Positions 1 through 10,453 of a stretch of DNA of 64,000 nt are shown one piece after another (position 1 is the first letter of the stretch; each line of letters starts with the position of its first letter). The notes beneath the pieces were generated by a model. It ran no database searches, was not told the DNA's origin, and was given only the letters and a program-made list of their open reading frames with translations. Origin of the DNA: Persicaria tinctoria. Its lineage: Eukaryota > Streptophyta > Magnoliopsida > Caryophyllales > Polygonaceae. Location: the NCBI GenBank assembly GCA_037127255.1, contig JBANSL010000009.1, forward strand, positions 17,683,975 through 17,747,974, in the 5' to 3' direction. The position numbers and the translations under genes are program-made.

Positions 1-244
1 ATTTTCGTAGGCCATTGTTCAGCCCAATTTGAAGTGCCCCGATCGACGACCAAACGACTTCCGATTGGGACGATTTTCTGGTATGTTGTTCACCTCATCA
101 TAGACTTCATTTTGTACGGTTGGATCGTCGTTTTGAGCCTCCAATCTCATATCCCCTGTGCTAGTGTCCTCCCTTGGGTTTTGTTGATTTCCACCATTTG
201 GGTGATGAAATTTGGAGATTTGGCCAAGCTTGTTGATGCTTAAT

Positions 245-480
245 GATGTTGTATGCCTCTAGGTTTGTCTAGGGAAGATTGTACCCACTTGTTATTGTTG
301 ATAGTGAAAGTTTCTAGCTCCCGTGGTTTTTCCCCGTTTTGGGGTTTTCCACGTAAATCTGGTGTTCTTTGTGTTTGGTTATTTATCTTCTGTTTGTGTC
401 TGATTGTTGGTTTGGATTGCTTGAGTTTGGCTCTCTGGTTTACAGTTCTTGTCCATCCCGATTCGTATGTGTTAAAAGGG
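245..480 (+). mobile_element. Possible copia LTR (R-U5) remnant
   Basis: This stretch is T/G-rich and non-coding. Its phrasing (pyrimidine runs, a CCCGTTTTGGGG near-palindrome, then TTTTCCACGTAAATC) resembles the R-U5 part of LTRs of Tork-type copia elements as I remember them. No LTR ends, primer site or partner LTR are visible. The small open frames at 34-243 and 253-534 have no recognisable domain and look like chance. Low confidence. Confidence 0.3.
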
Positions 481-518
481 GTGTGTCTGATGTCCCCTTG
501 CTTCTCGGCACAACACTT

Positions 519-1085
519 TCATACATCACAATAGTTCAATAGTTTTAACATCTGCAAGATCACAGAGAGTACATTGTTCAAAGTGAGACGGTTCAATTGC
601 TGATGCAACTCTGAAGAGAGCGAACAAAGATTATGCATTCCAGTAGTTGGGTTGCAGTTTGAATAATGACCACAAATAGTAGGGTCTTGCATTGGCTTAT
701 CTGTATTTGCTATGGTCAATCTGCTCTAATCAAAACAACGAGACGGAAATGAATCAAGATAGTTTGCTAGTTAACTTTGCGTATCATATCAACAATTTAG
801 ATCACAATTCACAAGTTATAACAAGATTAAGGAATGCTTTCAATTTCAACCCACAAGTTTATCTTAATTACATAACAAAATTTAACTAGTTAGTAAAGAA
901 AGGATTACCATTAAGCCTTACTTATAAAGGACTGTTGTTGTCTAGGAATTGACAGTGGAAATAGATCACCTCTGATCGATAGTCCTTCTGTTCGGCCAAG
1001 TACCATAACCCTTAGAGTGGAATCTGCAGTTTTGGGCATGATGGGCCAATGATGTCAAACACATTCACCAATCACCTACAGTGCG
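519..1085. repeat. Duplicated 3'-flank segment of the NLR-like gene (copy 1)
   Basis: The start of this segment, roughly 519-640, reappears with modest divergence at 10158-10280, just below the NLR-like gene's stop codon, and again near 8880-9030. The part around 1000-1085 (GATGGGCCAATGATGTC and following) reappears at 7075-7135. The sequence is therefore a remnant of a local duplication of the NLR-like locus. No open frame persists. A poly(A) run at about 1210-1232 lies between it and the Helitron nest. Confidence 0.6.
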
Positions 1086-1282
1086 TAAAAGAAGTCAGAG
1101 TAGATCAATACTTTTGTACGTTTCGACACTAGTGGATATAGTTGGCCATTCCTTCGCTTTCTGTCATTCTACATAGACATATAGCAATTTCAAAGTGAGA
1201 ATTACAATTAAAAAAAAAAAAAAAAAAAAAAATAGAACCAAGCAATTAAGTCAACATCTATATCTATATTTCTATATTATAA

Positions 1283-1330
1283 TACTAAAGGAGAAGTCGC
1301 CTAAGATATGTGACGTCTTCTCCTTTAGTA
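1283..1330. repeat. 5'-terminal hairpin of Helitron copy 1
   Basis: A 14-bp perfect inverted repeat, TACTAAAGGAGAAG at 1283-1296 and its complement at 1317-1330, sits immediately inside the left end. Equivalent palindromes lie inside the left ends at 5041-5082 (14 bp) and 5743-5773 (10 bp). Confidence 0.75.
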
Positions 1331-3140
1331 TAGGTTTCTTAACCAATTAAGAATTAATTAATTGTGATTTTATAATTTTTTATTTGATAATCATATTTTC
1401 TTTTCAAGTAATTGTTTTTTTTCGTGAAAATCTTAACTAAATGATTTGTTATATCAAATCTAAAAATTCAGAAATTCAATGCTTATCTGACTCGATAAAA
1501 TCTCAACTAAATGATTTTTTTATGAGACTTCATCCAATCTGACTCTAAAGTTTTGTGAAAAACAATCAGAAATTCAATGCTTATCCCTTTTTTATTTGAA
1601 ATATTGCATATTTATCATAAAATCAATATATTTTAACATTATCTTACAACATGTGCAACCCACTCGGATTTTAAATAACCCTCTATAAATTAAAAATTAA
1701 AGTTACAATTCACTCACATTTTTTTCATCCCACTTCCCGTTTTAATCCATCTTATATATATGCTCGATCTTTATTCATTCATACTTGACATATCTGATTT
1801 ATATTCTCATTTCAGCCTTTCTTGACTAACGTTTAACATTCATACTTTCAGGCTTCGTGAACAATCTCTCAGTTCTCCACCTTCAAGTTCCCCTCTCCCT
1901 CGCCTTCCTCTTTCGTTCACTAATTATGTGGTATAAATGCAGCGACCCACCATAATACTATCTTTTCTGCAAAATACTATCTTTATTATGGTTGTGTACT
2001 TATGAATATATAATTGTTATTGCTTCTGAATATACAATTGCTCTGCCATAATACTATCTTTTCTGCAAAAAAAGGAAAAAGGATGAAAATCTTCATTCGA
2101 TCACTTGATATATGTAACGCAACAATATTATCTTGCAAAAGAATTAAAATCTTCATCCACTTCATGATTATATTGTGTGTAATAGAATATTGCTAATGAA
2201 CGTCTCTTCTCATTAACATCAATATCTAATATAATACTAAAACAGCTGCGAAAGATACATGTAGCGGCCTCACGTTAAAAGTCGCCACGTGGCAGTCATT
2301 CACTTCACATACCCCATATATATTTAAAATAAATATCCTTAAAATCATTTTTTATTAACTAAAATATTGAATTTGTTGATCAAATCATAACTACTTCTCC
2401 AAATTTACAAATTATTTTTTTATCTAACATTTTTTTAAGCCAGAAAATAATAAATCTATTAGTAATAAATTTGGATTAATTTATCCAAGACTTTTTAACC
2501 AATTATTTGAAACACATTACAACAAGATTTGGTTGAATTAATAAATTAATAATGCTTAAACAATTTGTTTATTGATTTTTTTGGTCAAGATATTTGAGGA
2601 TTCCATGATACTCGGATATTTAAAAATTGAAACTAACTAACATAAGCTGGAATGATATTGTATTTAATAAAATAACAATACGTGAAGATTTTATTATTGT
2701 ATTTAATTTATCTGTTTATTTTGTTTTTTTAGTTAAAGTTGTCGAATGATATTTAATTTATACTTTTATAATCAATAATCAATAGACGTACTATTAAACA
2801 ATCCTCTGGATTATTGGATATGCAAAACACATACATGATCCTAACCTCCTTATCTTAATCAATATATTTGTTTAACCAATAAATTGATGATAAGATCAAA
2901 TCGATCTTATTGAGATGATCCGTGATCTCGGTATATATGTGATCCATTAGTGCATGAAACTTTAAAGGTTTAATTCGAGTTGATTTTTTTATTTTTGAAA
3001 AATTGAAGTGGTATACGTATAGTTTGAGGCAAAATATTATTTTTTCATTTTAAATGAAAAATTATTTTTTCTACTTATCCGAATTTCTCTTTGTTTGTAT
3101 AGTTATGAAATTGACCACCGACTATATATATGCTTGGTAA

Positions 3141-3550
3141 ATTCAAAGGTTATTGCCCTACGATTTGATTTGATTTTTTATATGTAAAATATATTTTTCA
3201 TTTTTATAATAAAAAAATCTTAGAAATAATAAGCAATTTAGTAAAAAAAATATCTAATCAACATTTGTGGCTTTACCTTATATTATGTAAATTCCGAATA
3301 AACATGGGTTCAACTTCACTAAACATATGTACTATGAGATTATTTTATTCAAAGGCTATTGCCCTACGATTTGATTTGATTTTTTATATGTAAAATATAT
3401 TTTTCATTTTTATAATAAAAAATCTTAGAAATACTAAGCAATTTAGTAAAAAAAAAATATAATCAACATTTGTGGCTTTACCTTATATGATGTAAATTCC
3501 GAATAAACATGGGTTCAACTTCACTAAACATATGTACTATGAGATTATTT
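3141..3550. repeat. Two tandem copies of a ~206-bp AT-rich unit
   Basis: ATTCAAAGGTTATTGCCCTA begins a unit at 3141 that is repeated from 3347 with only a handful of substitutions and small indels in A/T runs. The high identity against very AT-rich decayed surroundings indicates a fairly recent local duplication inside the Helitron nest. Confidence 0.85.
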
Positions 3551-5001
3551 CTAATTAACATTTTTTAGTTAAACAAATAGGACATACAATACATGATCCA
3601 TATGTCGAGTCAACGTGAAGCTCGATTGAACTAGACTAAGATCCAAAAAAACTAATGCTTGAATTGATTTCATTGAGTTCAATTAATCCGATTTGATTTA
3701 AATAAATAATGAAAATATTAGAAATGTTACAATGTCCAACTATTCATTAAAATTAATCATGTACAATTATTTAAAAATAAATAAATTTAATAAAAGGAGA
3801 AATTCAAGAGATTTCATAAACTTTTTTATTTGGTTAGTTGATAATCCGATATATTTGGGTTATTAATTTTATTCATTATATTTCAAAGATAATTATTTAG
3901 TTATAAATTTAATGATTCCTTCTTAAAACTGTTTTAAGTTATAATATAAAATTTGATTTTACCACCTCAATTTATGTTTAATCTGAACACACGCACACGG
4001 CACACACACATCCATATTAGTTTTGAAACATGTTCATTAAATCTTGGTGGGTATTTTTACAAATTTATTTGCACATATGCATGTTTATTTCATTTGTCAA
4101 ATTTGATCCTAACAAATACGTACTCAAAATAAAATTAATTAAAAATCCTAATTATGACGTGTTAATTAATATGTAAATTAATTTCTTTCAACTATCTCAT
4201 TTGATAGTGATTGAATTCTATAGATTGATCCATTTTATTTTTTAAAAAAAACAATAACTCAAATATTTACATGTGTATATATATACAATAAACATGTTAT
4301 TTCTATCATGTTTGTACTTCCAATTTCACAATTTTTTTTTATTTTCCAGCTCATTTTCTCTACATGTATCAATATATCTATATTTTGTTCTTTCATTTTA
4401 CTTATGTTTTTTATCTACAATAATCTTTTTTACATATAATCAATAATGAATGACCTTTATTATGGTGAAGAACTAACAAACTCTAAAATATTAGAAGAGT
4501 ATTAAAAAAAATAGAAACAATCTTTACATATAAAAATAAAACAATAATGTGTATTTTTTTGGAATAAAAAATCTAGAACTTATGAATTAATTTAAAGTAT
4601 ATAATCAAATTTACTATACTAATACATCCACGTAGACGGGAAACATGCAATATTTGGTGTGTGGTGAAGCTAATGAAGATTATTTAGCTGAAGAATTTAA
4701 GGAATATGGGGATAAAGAGGATTATAAGGGAAATATAATCTATGTACGTATATTAAATAAAATGTGAAAGTGATGAAGATGATGATGAAAATCAAGATGG
4801 TGATGAGGAATGACGATATGTCGATATCAATCGAAACAATTATGGTTAATAAGCTAGGTATGAAAATATATTGCCTAAAATATTAAATTACTTCTTAATA
4901 ATATTTTCTGAATTCAAATTTTATAAAAGTATGTCACAAGATCGCAAGTTAGAAAAACGGATTATATCATATACGTATTGATTACAATTTGTTTATATAA
5001 T

Positions 5002-5031
5002 CCCGTGCCTCGGGCACGGGTACTATACTAG
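5002..5031 (+). other. Helitron 3' terminus: hairpin plus CTAG
   Basis: CCCGTGCC (5002-5009), a 3-base loop, GGCACGGG (5013-5020), an 8-base spacer and then CTAG (5028-5031) followed by T. This is the canonical Helitron right end, a short GC hairpin near a CTRR terminus. Confidence 0.85.
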
Positions 5032-6374
5032 TTATAATACTAAAGGAGAAGTCGCCTACGACATGTGCCGACTTCTCCTTTAATGTAGCTTTTTTTTTAA
5101 GTAGATTAATTGATTTATCTTAATTGATTGTTAAAATCTAAACTAACTTATTTTTTGAATAATAAAATCTAAATAAAATAGGATTTGTTTTAAACAAAAT
5201 CTAAAAAAAAAATGATTTATTTTTATTTTTTTTTAAAATGATTTATCTTAATTGATTGTTTATTGATTTATTTTCAACCAGGATTTGTTTTAAACAAACT
5301 TATCTCCAATTCACTCAAATGATCGAAACTAGGATTTCCAAATCTATATAAAATCTAAATTAAATTGATTTATCTTAATTTATTGTTAATTGATTTATCA
5401 TTACTAAGTGGATTTGTTTTAAACAAACTTATCTTCAGTTCACTCATAGGATCGAGACTAGGATTTGCAGTATATTTTTTTATATTTTGAGTAAAGATAA
5501 TACGGTCCCTAGAGATTATTTTCATCCACAACCGAAGTGATAAGGATTAAGGAGGGTTATATTTAAAAAATTACGGTATCCCGTCATCCAGAGAATCAAT
5601 GGTTTTCTCCTGATTGAAAACAACCGTGTCAAAGTTTAGATCACATTCAACGCAATGTAAAAAAACAAAGGCAATACGCCCATAGAGAAAAACTGTAATG
5701 TGAGAAGGAGTGGTACGTTAGGTATCAATAGTATAATAATACTAAAGGAGAAATCGCGGCAACTTCTCCTTTAAAGTACCTTTTTTTAGGATTTGTTACT
5801 TAATTAGATTAATTACATTAGTAATAAAAAAATAGATTTAAAAATTAAAATACTAATTGATTGTTATCTCACTTATCCCACTTATCTGGTGGTTATGATT
5901 GTTATCCCACTTATCCGATTAGTTTTAAGATATACCGATTAATAGATTGTTAAAGTAGTTTTTTTTAATTTGTTAATTAATTACTATAATTAATTTAATT
6001 AAGTACTCTAATTAATATATGCAGATAATCTATGGGGTCTAAGGCGATAATTAAAATATGCCGATAGGATTTGCCGATCAAGTGATTAATAATTAATAAA
6101 TAGAAATAATTATATATACCGATAGGATAAGTACAACTAATCATATATACCGATAGGATTTGCCGATCAGGTGGTTATTATTTGATTTTCATATATGTCG
6201 ACAGTAATTAATTGCAAAATAAAAGATACAAAAGGTAAGGCTCGACTCCCATAGATTTCATTTTTACCGTTAACTATATAATAATTAACAATGTTTAGAT
6301 GTGAGGGATATTTAGAGTTTAAAGTTTAGTTACATAAATTTTTTAATATTAAATGTATTAATTTAAAAAAAAAA

Positions 6375-6402
6375 CCGCACAATAGTGCGGGTACTAAACT
6401 AG
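6375..6402 (+). other. Helitron 3' terminus: hairpin plus CTAG
   Basis: CCGCAC (6375-6380), loop AATA, GTGCGG (6385-6390), then a short spacer and CTAG (6399-6402) followed by T. It ends directly beside an LRR pseudogene fragment, which places the insertion inside the old NLR copy. Confidence 0.85.
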
Positions 6403-6405
6403 TTT

Positions 6406-6708
6406 ACCACGAAAGGAGAATCTATGAGCCCTGAGGTTTATCTTCTCCCAATCTAACATTAGAGCATCATAGGAGGCTGGCCACTCCCATGCGGTTTCTA
6501 AAGGGAAACAATCCAACTCCAATTTCCTTACATTGCTTCTTAATAGCTCCACTGTGTCAGTGTCGGTTTGGTGAGTATGTTGCTCCCAACATTTTAGTGT
6601 CTGTCTTATTCCTTTTGGCAAGAAAGAAAGGATGCGGCAGTCAGTGAGGTCTAGATGGGTAAGATTCTTGAGAGACCCGATGCCAACGGGGAGTTTCTCC
6701 AGCCTCAA
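6406..6708 (-). pseudogene. LRR fragment of an NLR-like gene
   Basis: The minus-strand translation reads LPVGIGSLKNLTHLDLTDC and PKGIR, then jumps to LKCWEQHTHQ and LRSNVRKLELDCFPLETA. These are two separate blocks of the C-terminal LRR region of the protein encoded at 10454-13847. About 80 residues between PKGIR and LKCWEQ are deleted. There is no start, no N-terminal region and a diverged end, so this is a pseudogene of a tandem duplicate. It abuts the right end of the Helitron nest. Confidence 0.85.
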
Positions 6709-6729
6709 GTTAGGATGTATTCTTTAAGT

Positions 6730-7140
6730 TGTCATACATATATATAACTCACTCTAAGCAATTTGGAAAGAAGCTAGAAGCTTAACTAATTAATATAGGA
6801 AGAAATCAAGAAAATGTACTATGAGGAACTGAAAGGAGAGAGACTAGTTCATTCTCTTACCAACAATGAGCATAAATTGCAGGGTCTTGCATTGTGGTCA
6901 ATCGGCTCTAGTTAATGAAGATAGAGACGAAAGTGAATCAATATATTCTGCTTGTTAATTTAGGTTATCATATATGCATTTTGATGACTCGTTAAAATAA
7001 GAAAATCAACACACTAGTTATCTCAATTGGCGCCAAGAATAGATCTCCTAAGAGTGCAGAAACTGTTGTTTTGGAAATGATGGGCCAATATTGCCAAACA
7101 CATTCACCAGTCGCCTACAGTGTGCTTTTGATCGTACTTG
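6730..7140. repeat. Duplicated 3'-flank segment of the NLR-like gene (copy 2)
   Basis: ACTCACTCTAAGCAATTTGG near 6746 recurs near 8526. The block with CAGGGTCTTGCATTG and the later GATGGGCCAATATTGCC recurs in diverged form near 680 and 1045. Together with the LRR fragment just upstream this is the remnant 3' flank of a duplicated gene copy. No coding potential is seen. Confidence 0.6.
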
Positions 7141-7249
7141 TAAGCTCCCTCTATAAAGCAAAGAGATGAACTGTAAGGGTAAAACCAGCAGCATAAGAAC
7201 TTGTTAAAGAAATCATAGCAGATCAATATATCTATAATCTATATCTATA

Positions 7250-7730
7250 TCTATACTATTATAAAAGAGCCAACTTGTGAATGAACAGTAATTAACACTG
7301 TCAACTAACTCCGTTTGTGTTTCCAGTTGTATTCCACTTTCCTTGCAAGAATGACAGAACGTATGGTTGAAGACGATAACATGAATGATCACAATGTTGA
7401 GGATTGCAAGAATGACGGACCTCAGACAAGGTAACTAAATGATCAAGGCTTCGACCTTTTAAGAAGTTCACATAAGCTCTTAGGTTCTCCCTATACTATT
7501 ATAAAAGAGCCAACTTGTGAATGAACAGTAATTAACACTGTCAACTAACTCCGTTTGTGTTTCCAGTTGTATTCCACTTTCCTTGCAAGAATGATAGAAC
7601 GTATGGTTGAAGACGATAACATGAATGATCACAATGTTGAGGATTGCAAGAATGACGGACCTCAGATAAGGTAACTAAATGATCAAGGCTTCGACCTTTT
7701 AAGAAGTTCACATAAGCTCTTAGGTTCTCC
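7250..7730 (+). mobile_element. Helitron-type 5' end followed by exact 240-bp tandem duplication
   Basis: A|TCTATACTATTATAAAAGAGCC at 7249-7272 is a canonical Helitron left end. The 240 bp starting at 7251 is repeated at 7491-7730 with about two substitutions (ACAGAAC/ATAGAAC and CAGACAAGG/CAGATAAGG). Inside each unit a short open stretch (ERMVEDDNMNDHNVEDCKND) lies between a TTTCCAG and an AAGGTAACT, which look like splice acceptor and donor. This suggests a captured exon of an unrecognised gene. No right end was found. Confidence 0.65.
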
Positions 7731-10453
7731 CTTTGTTGTAAATCCTGGATTTTTTTTTTTGGTTCACGTTAGCTGCAAAAATGTGAGATAGTTAAAGAAA
7801 ATGTTATATAATGTCAAGGAGTTTCAACTATTTCTTCGGTATTCTAACTTTAAAATGCTTATATGCATATGTAGAGTTAACCGTGACCAGAAGCCATAGG
7901 ATTTACTTGGTTCATGTTGCTTTAGCCTGCCTTTAGTTTCCTTATCACATACAGTACAAAGCAACACATATATTCTGTACACTCTGCAGACATGATAGCC
8001 TTCACAAATTACATATACTATCTGCTAGTTAACTTGTGCAGTGTTTGGAATAGCTTTTTGATGAGGCAATGGATCATCAGACTTTGGTTGCTGTGCAGTG
8101 TTGTTTGGAACCGTCTATCTAGGCAAGTCTTTCAACTTCCCAAGAGGCTTGAACATATAACCTTCCATTGCTTTGTAGTGTTGTTTGGAACCGTCTGCTT
8201 AGTTGCCGTCTGGCGTCTGCCCAGACAACATTTTGTACATTACTTGGTGCATGATTTTGGAACAGTCTTCAGCTTGCAATCTGCCCAGACAACATTTCCA
8301 AGTTCACCGTTCCATCTTATCGACAAATCCAAGATTTTCAGGGATATATGCAGAATCTTTGATGGCAGCTTTGAGTTCCAAATTCAGCTGGTAGCTTTCT
8401 GCTGATCCATTAAATCTTTAGCGGTGGTTTCTAGCTCCACAGACAGTCTGGTAGCTTTGCACATCATATCTGCCATATAGAGTAACAAATACTTCCAATT
8501 CAACCCCTTAATAGTTCTCTTACATAACTCACTCTAAGCAATTTGGCAAGGGGAAGCTTAACTAACATACGAAGAATTAAAGAAAATAAAACTAGGAGAG
8601 GGACTAGGTCGCACTCTTACCGGGAAATGTTTCTCCTTTATTGTTCAGGAAACCACTTTTGATGTGTCATACTTGGACACAGTCTTCAGCACGTTTGGGC
8701 AACTACCCATAATCCCCTGCTATAGTGCAGAATCAGAAAGTAACAAATGACCTCTACCATTCAATACATTCAGAAGAAATATCCCCAACACATCCTTTGT
8801 CAAAAAACAAGAAAACTCACCTAATGAGAAAGAGAAGAATACATAGGTAAAAAGGATTTAATAGACATGTCACCTACTTTCATATATCACATTAGCTCAA
8901 CATACACTTTTAACACCTGCAAGATCACATTGAGTACATTGTTGAAAGTGAAAAAAGATTATGCATTCCAATAGCGCGCTGTTTATCAGTTTGAATAATG
9001 ATCATAAACGACAGGGTCTTGCATCGTCTAATTTGTCTTAGTTGTATGTGTTATGTATTTAAGGAATGCTTTCAACCCACAAGTAAATAAAATCAGGAGA
9101 GAGACTAGTTCATTTTTTTACCAATCACCTAGTGTGCTTTTGATCTACAACACTCAGATTCATGTAAGGAAAAATAAACACAAAAAGTTTCATCTTAGTT
9201 GTGCTTATACTTTTAAGCCCCCTAATTCTACAAAGAGTATGAACTAAAAAACTGATTTAACAGTTAGAAGAACTCACAAGTACTGAATCAGTTATCACCA
9301 TTGCCATTGTTTTCCCTCATTTCAATCAATCTCAATATTGTTTTTTCCGTCTCATACTCCGTTTTTTGCTGCAGCATCTACATCCGTTCCACGTCTCCCT
9401 TGTTTAATTCCTTTCCCTTCATAGAGCCCATCTTCAAATTTCCTTCTGTTTTGGTCAGTACCTTTCCTTCTGTTTTGGTCAGTACCGGCTGTAAGACAAA
9501 GAGTGTGGAATCTGCAACCTGGGGGATGGAGAATTAATGTTATCTAACACATTCACTGATCACCTATACAAGTTTTAATCTTCAATGCTAAAAAATTCAT
9601 GCAAGGGAAAAAAAACTCAAAATATTGTTATCTTAGTTGCATTGCTGGCATTTCAGAACTAGCTTTTTTTCCATAAATCATATGGTAGTTCAATACTTAA
9701 GTTTTGACATTTACAAGATAAAGGTTACCTTGTTCTGTTGTTCACTAGTATGAATGAGACAATTCAATGGCTGTCGCTGCACCTCTAAAGAGGGTATATA
9801 ATAAACTTTCTGCATTTCAATAAATGTGTCATGGTGAGTTTTAACAGTAATCATATAAAATCAAGATATATAATTTTCCCATATTGAGAAAGTGAACAAT
9901 GTTATCGAAAAAAGAATTTAAGCGACATATCACCAGGTAATCGGATCCACGTGGGGAAACAAGCGCGAAATGTCTTATATATCTTGGCAGTTGATGTAAG
10001 CCCTCTGATGGCATACAGAAGAGGATGAACAAAAATTCTGCATTGCAAACAGTAATTAGTATGTCACATAGCACATTTGAAAATTATCAGACAACAATCA
10101 TGTAATCAATCAGAAAAGAATATAGAGGTCAAAGGGGTTAAACAGACATGTCACCTTCTTACATATATCATATTAGTTCAATAGTTTTAACAGTTGCAAG
10201 AACACAGGGAGTACATTGTTCAATGTGAGATAATTCAATTGCTGATGCAGCTCTGAAGAGGTTGAACAAAGATTATCCACAAGCTAGTTGTCTAAATTAC
10301 ATAAAAATTAAAATTCCAACCATAAAACATAAAAATTCAAATTTGACTTGTAAAGAAAGGAGTCAACAAAATCATATTATTAACTAGAGTGATCAAGACA
10401 ACTCATTTGCTTGAAAATAAATTTATGTTCCAAGGAAGCCATGAGTTTACCTT
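7731..10453. other. Non-coding flank of the NLR-like gene with degraded duplicates
   Basis: No convincing gene is visible. Near 8100-8300 a GTTTGGAACCGTCT-type phrase and a CTGCCCAGACAACATTT phrase recur within 200 bp, a small internal duplication; the open frame at 7992-8405 that covers it has no domain I recognise. Segments near 8519-8640, 8876-9030 and 10130-10300 are diverged copies of each other and of 519-700 and 6740-6860. They are probably 3'UTR or intron remnants of the NLR-like family. A splice-donor-like AAAAGGTAAAC follows the NLR-like stop codon at 10454, so the 3'UTR may be spliced through here. Confidence 0.5.

Larger units (their letters stand above)
1263..6402 (+). mobile_element. 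Nest of non-autonomous Helitrons
   Basis: Several Helitron-type ends lie in a row. Left-type ends (TC followed by TATATTATAATACTAAAGG or similar) occur at about 1263/1271, 2225 (preceded by A), 5033 and 5738. Right-type ends, a GC hairpin followed about 10 bases later by CTAG before a T, occur at 5002-5031 and 6375-6402. The sequence after the first CTAG (TTATAATACTAAAGG) completes a TCTATA left end seen at 1263. This suggests one Helitron inserted inside the left terminus of another. No Rep/helicase ORF is present, so these are non-autonomous copies. The interior is more than 75% AT and has no supportable gene; the 60-codon frame at 2014-2196 looks like chance. Left flank and right flank are both NLR-locus remnants. 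Confidence 0.75.

Noticed and set aside
1210..1232. Poly(A) tract as a LINE tail
   Set aside because: No LINE sequence precedes it and no target duplication was found.
7992..8405. 137-codon ORF upstream of the NLR-like locus
   Set aside because: It spans a small internal repeat and is Trp/Cys-rich with no recognisable domain. Probably chance.
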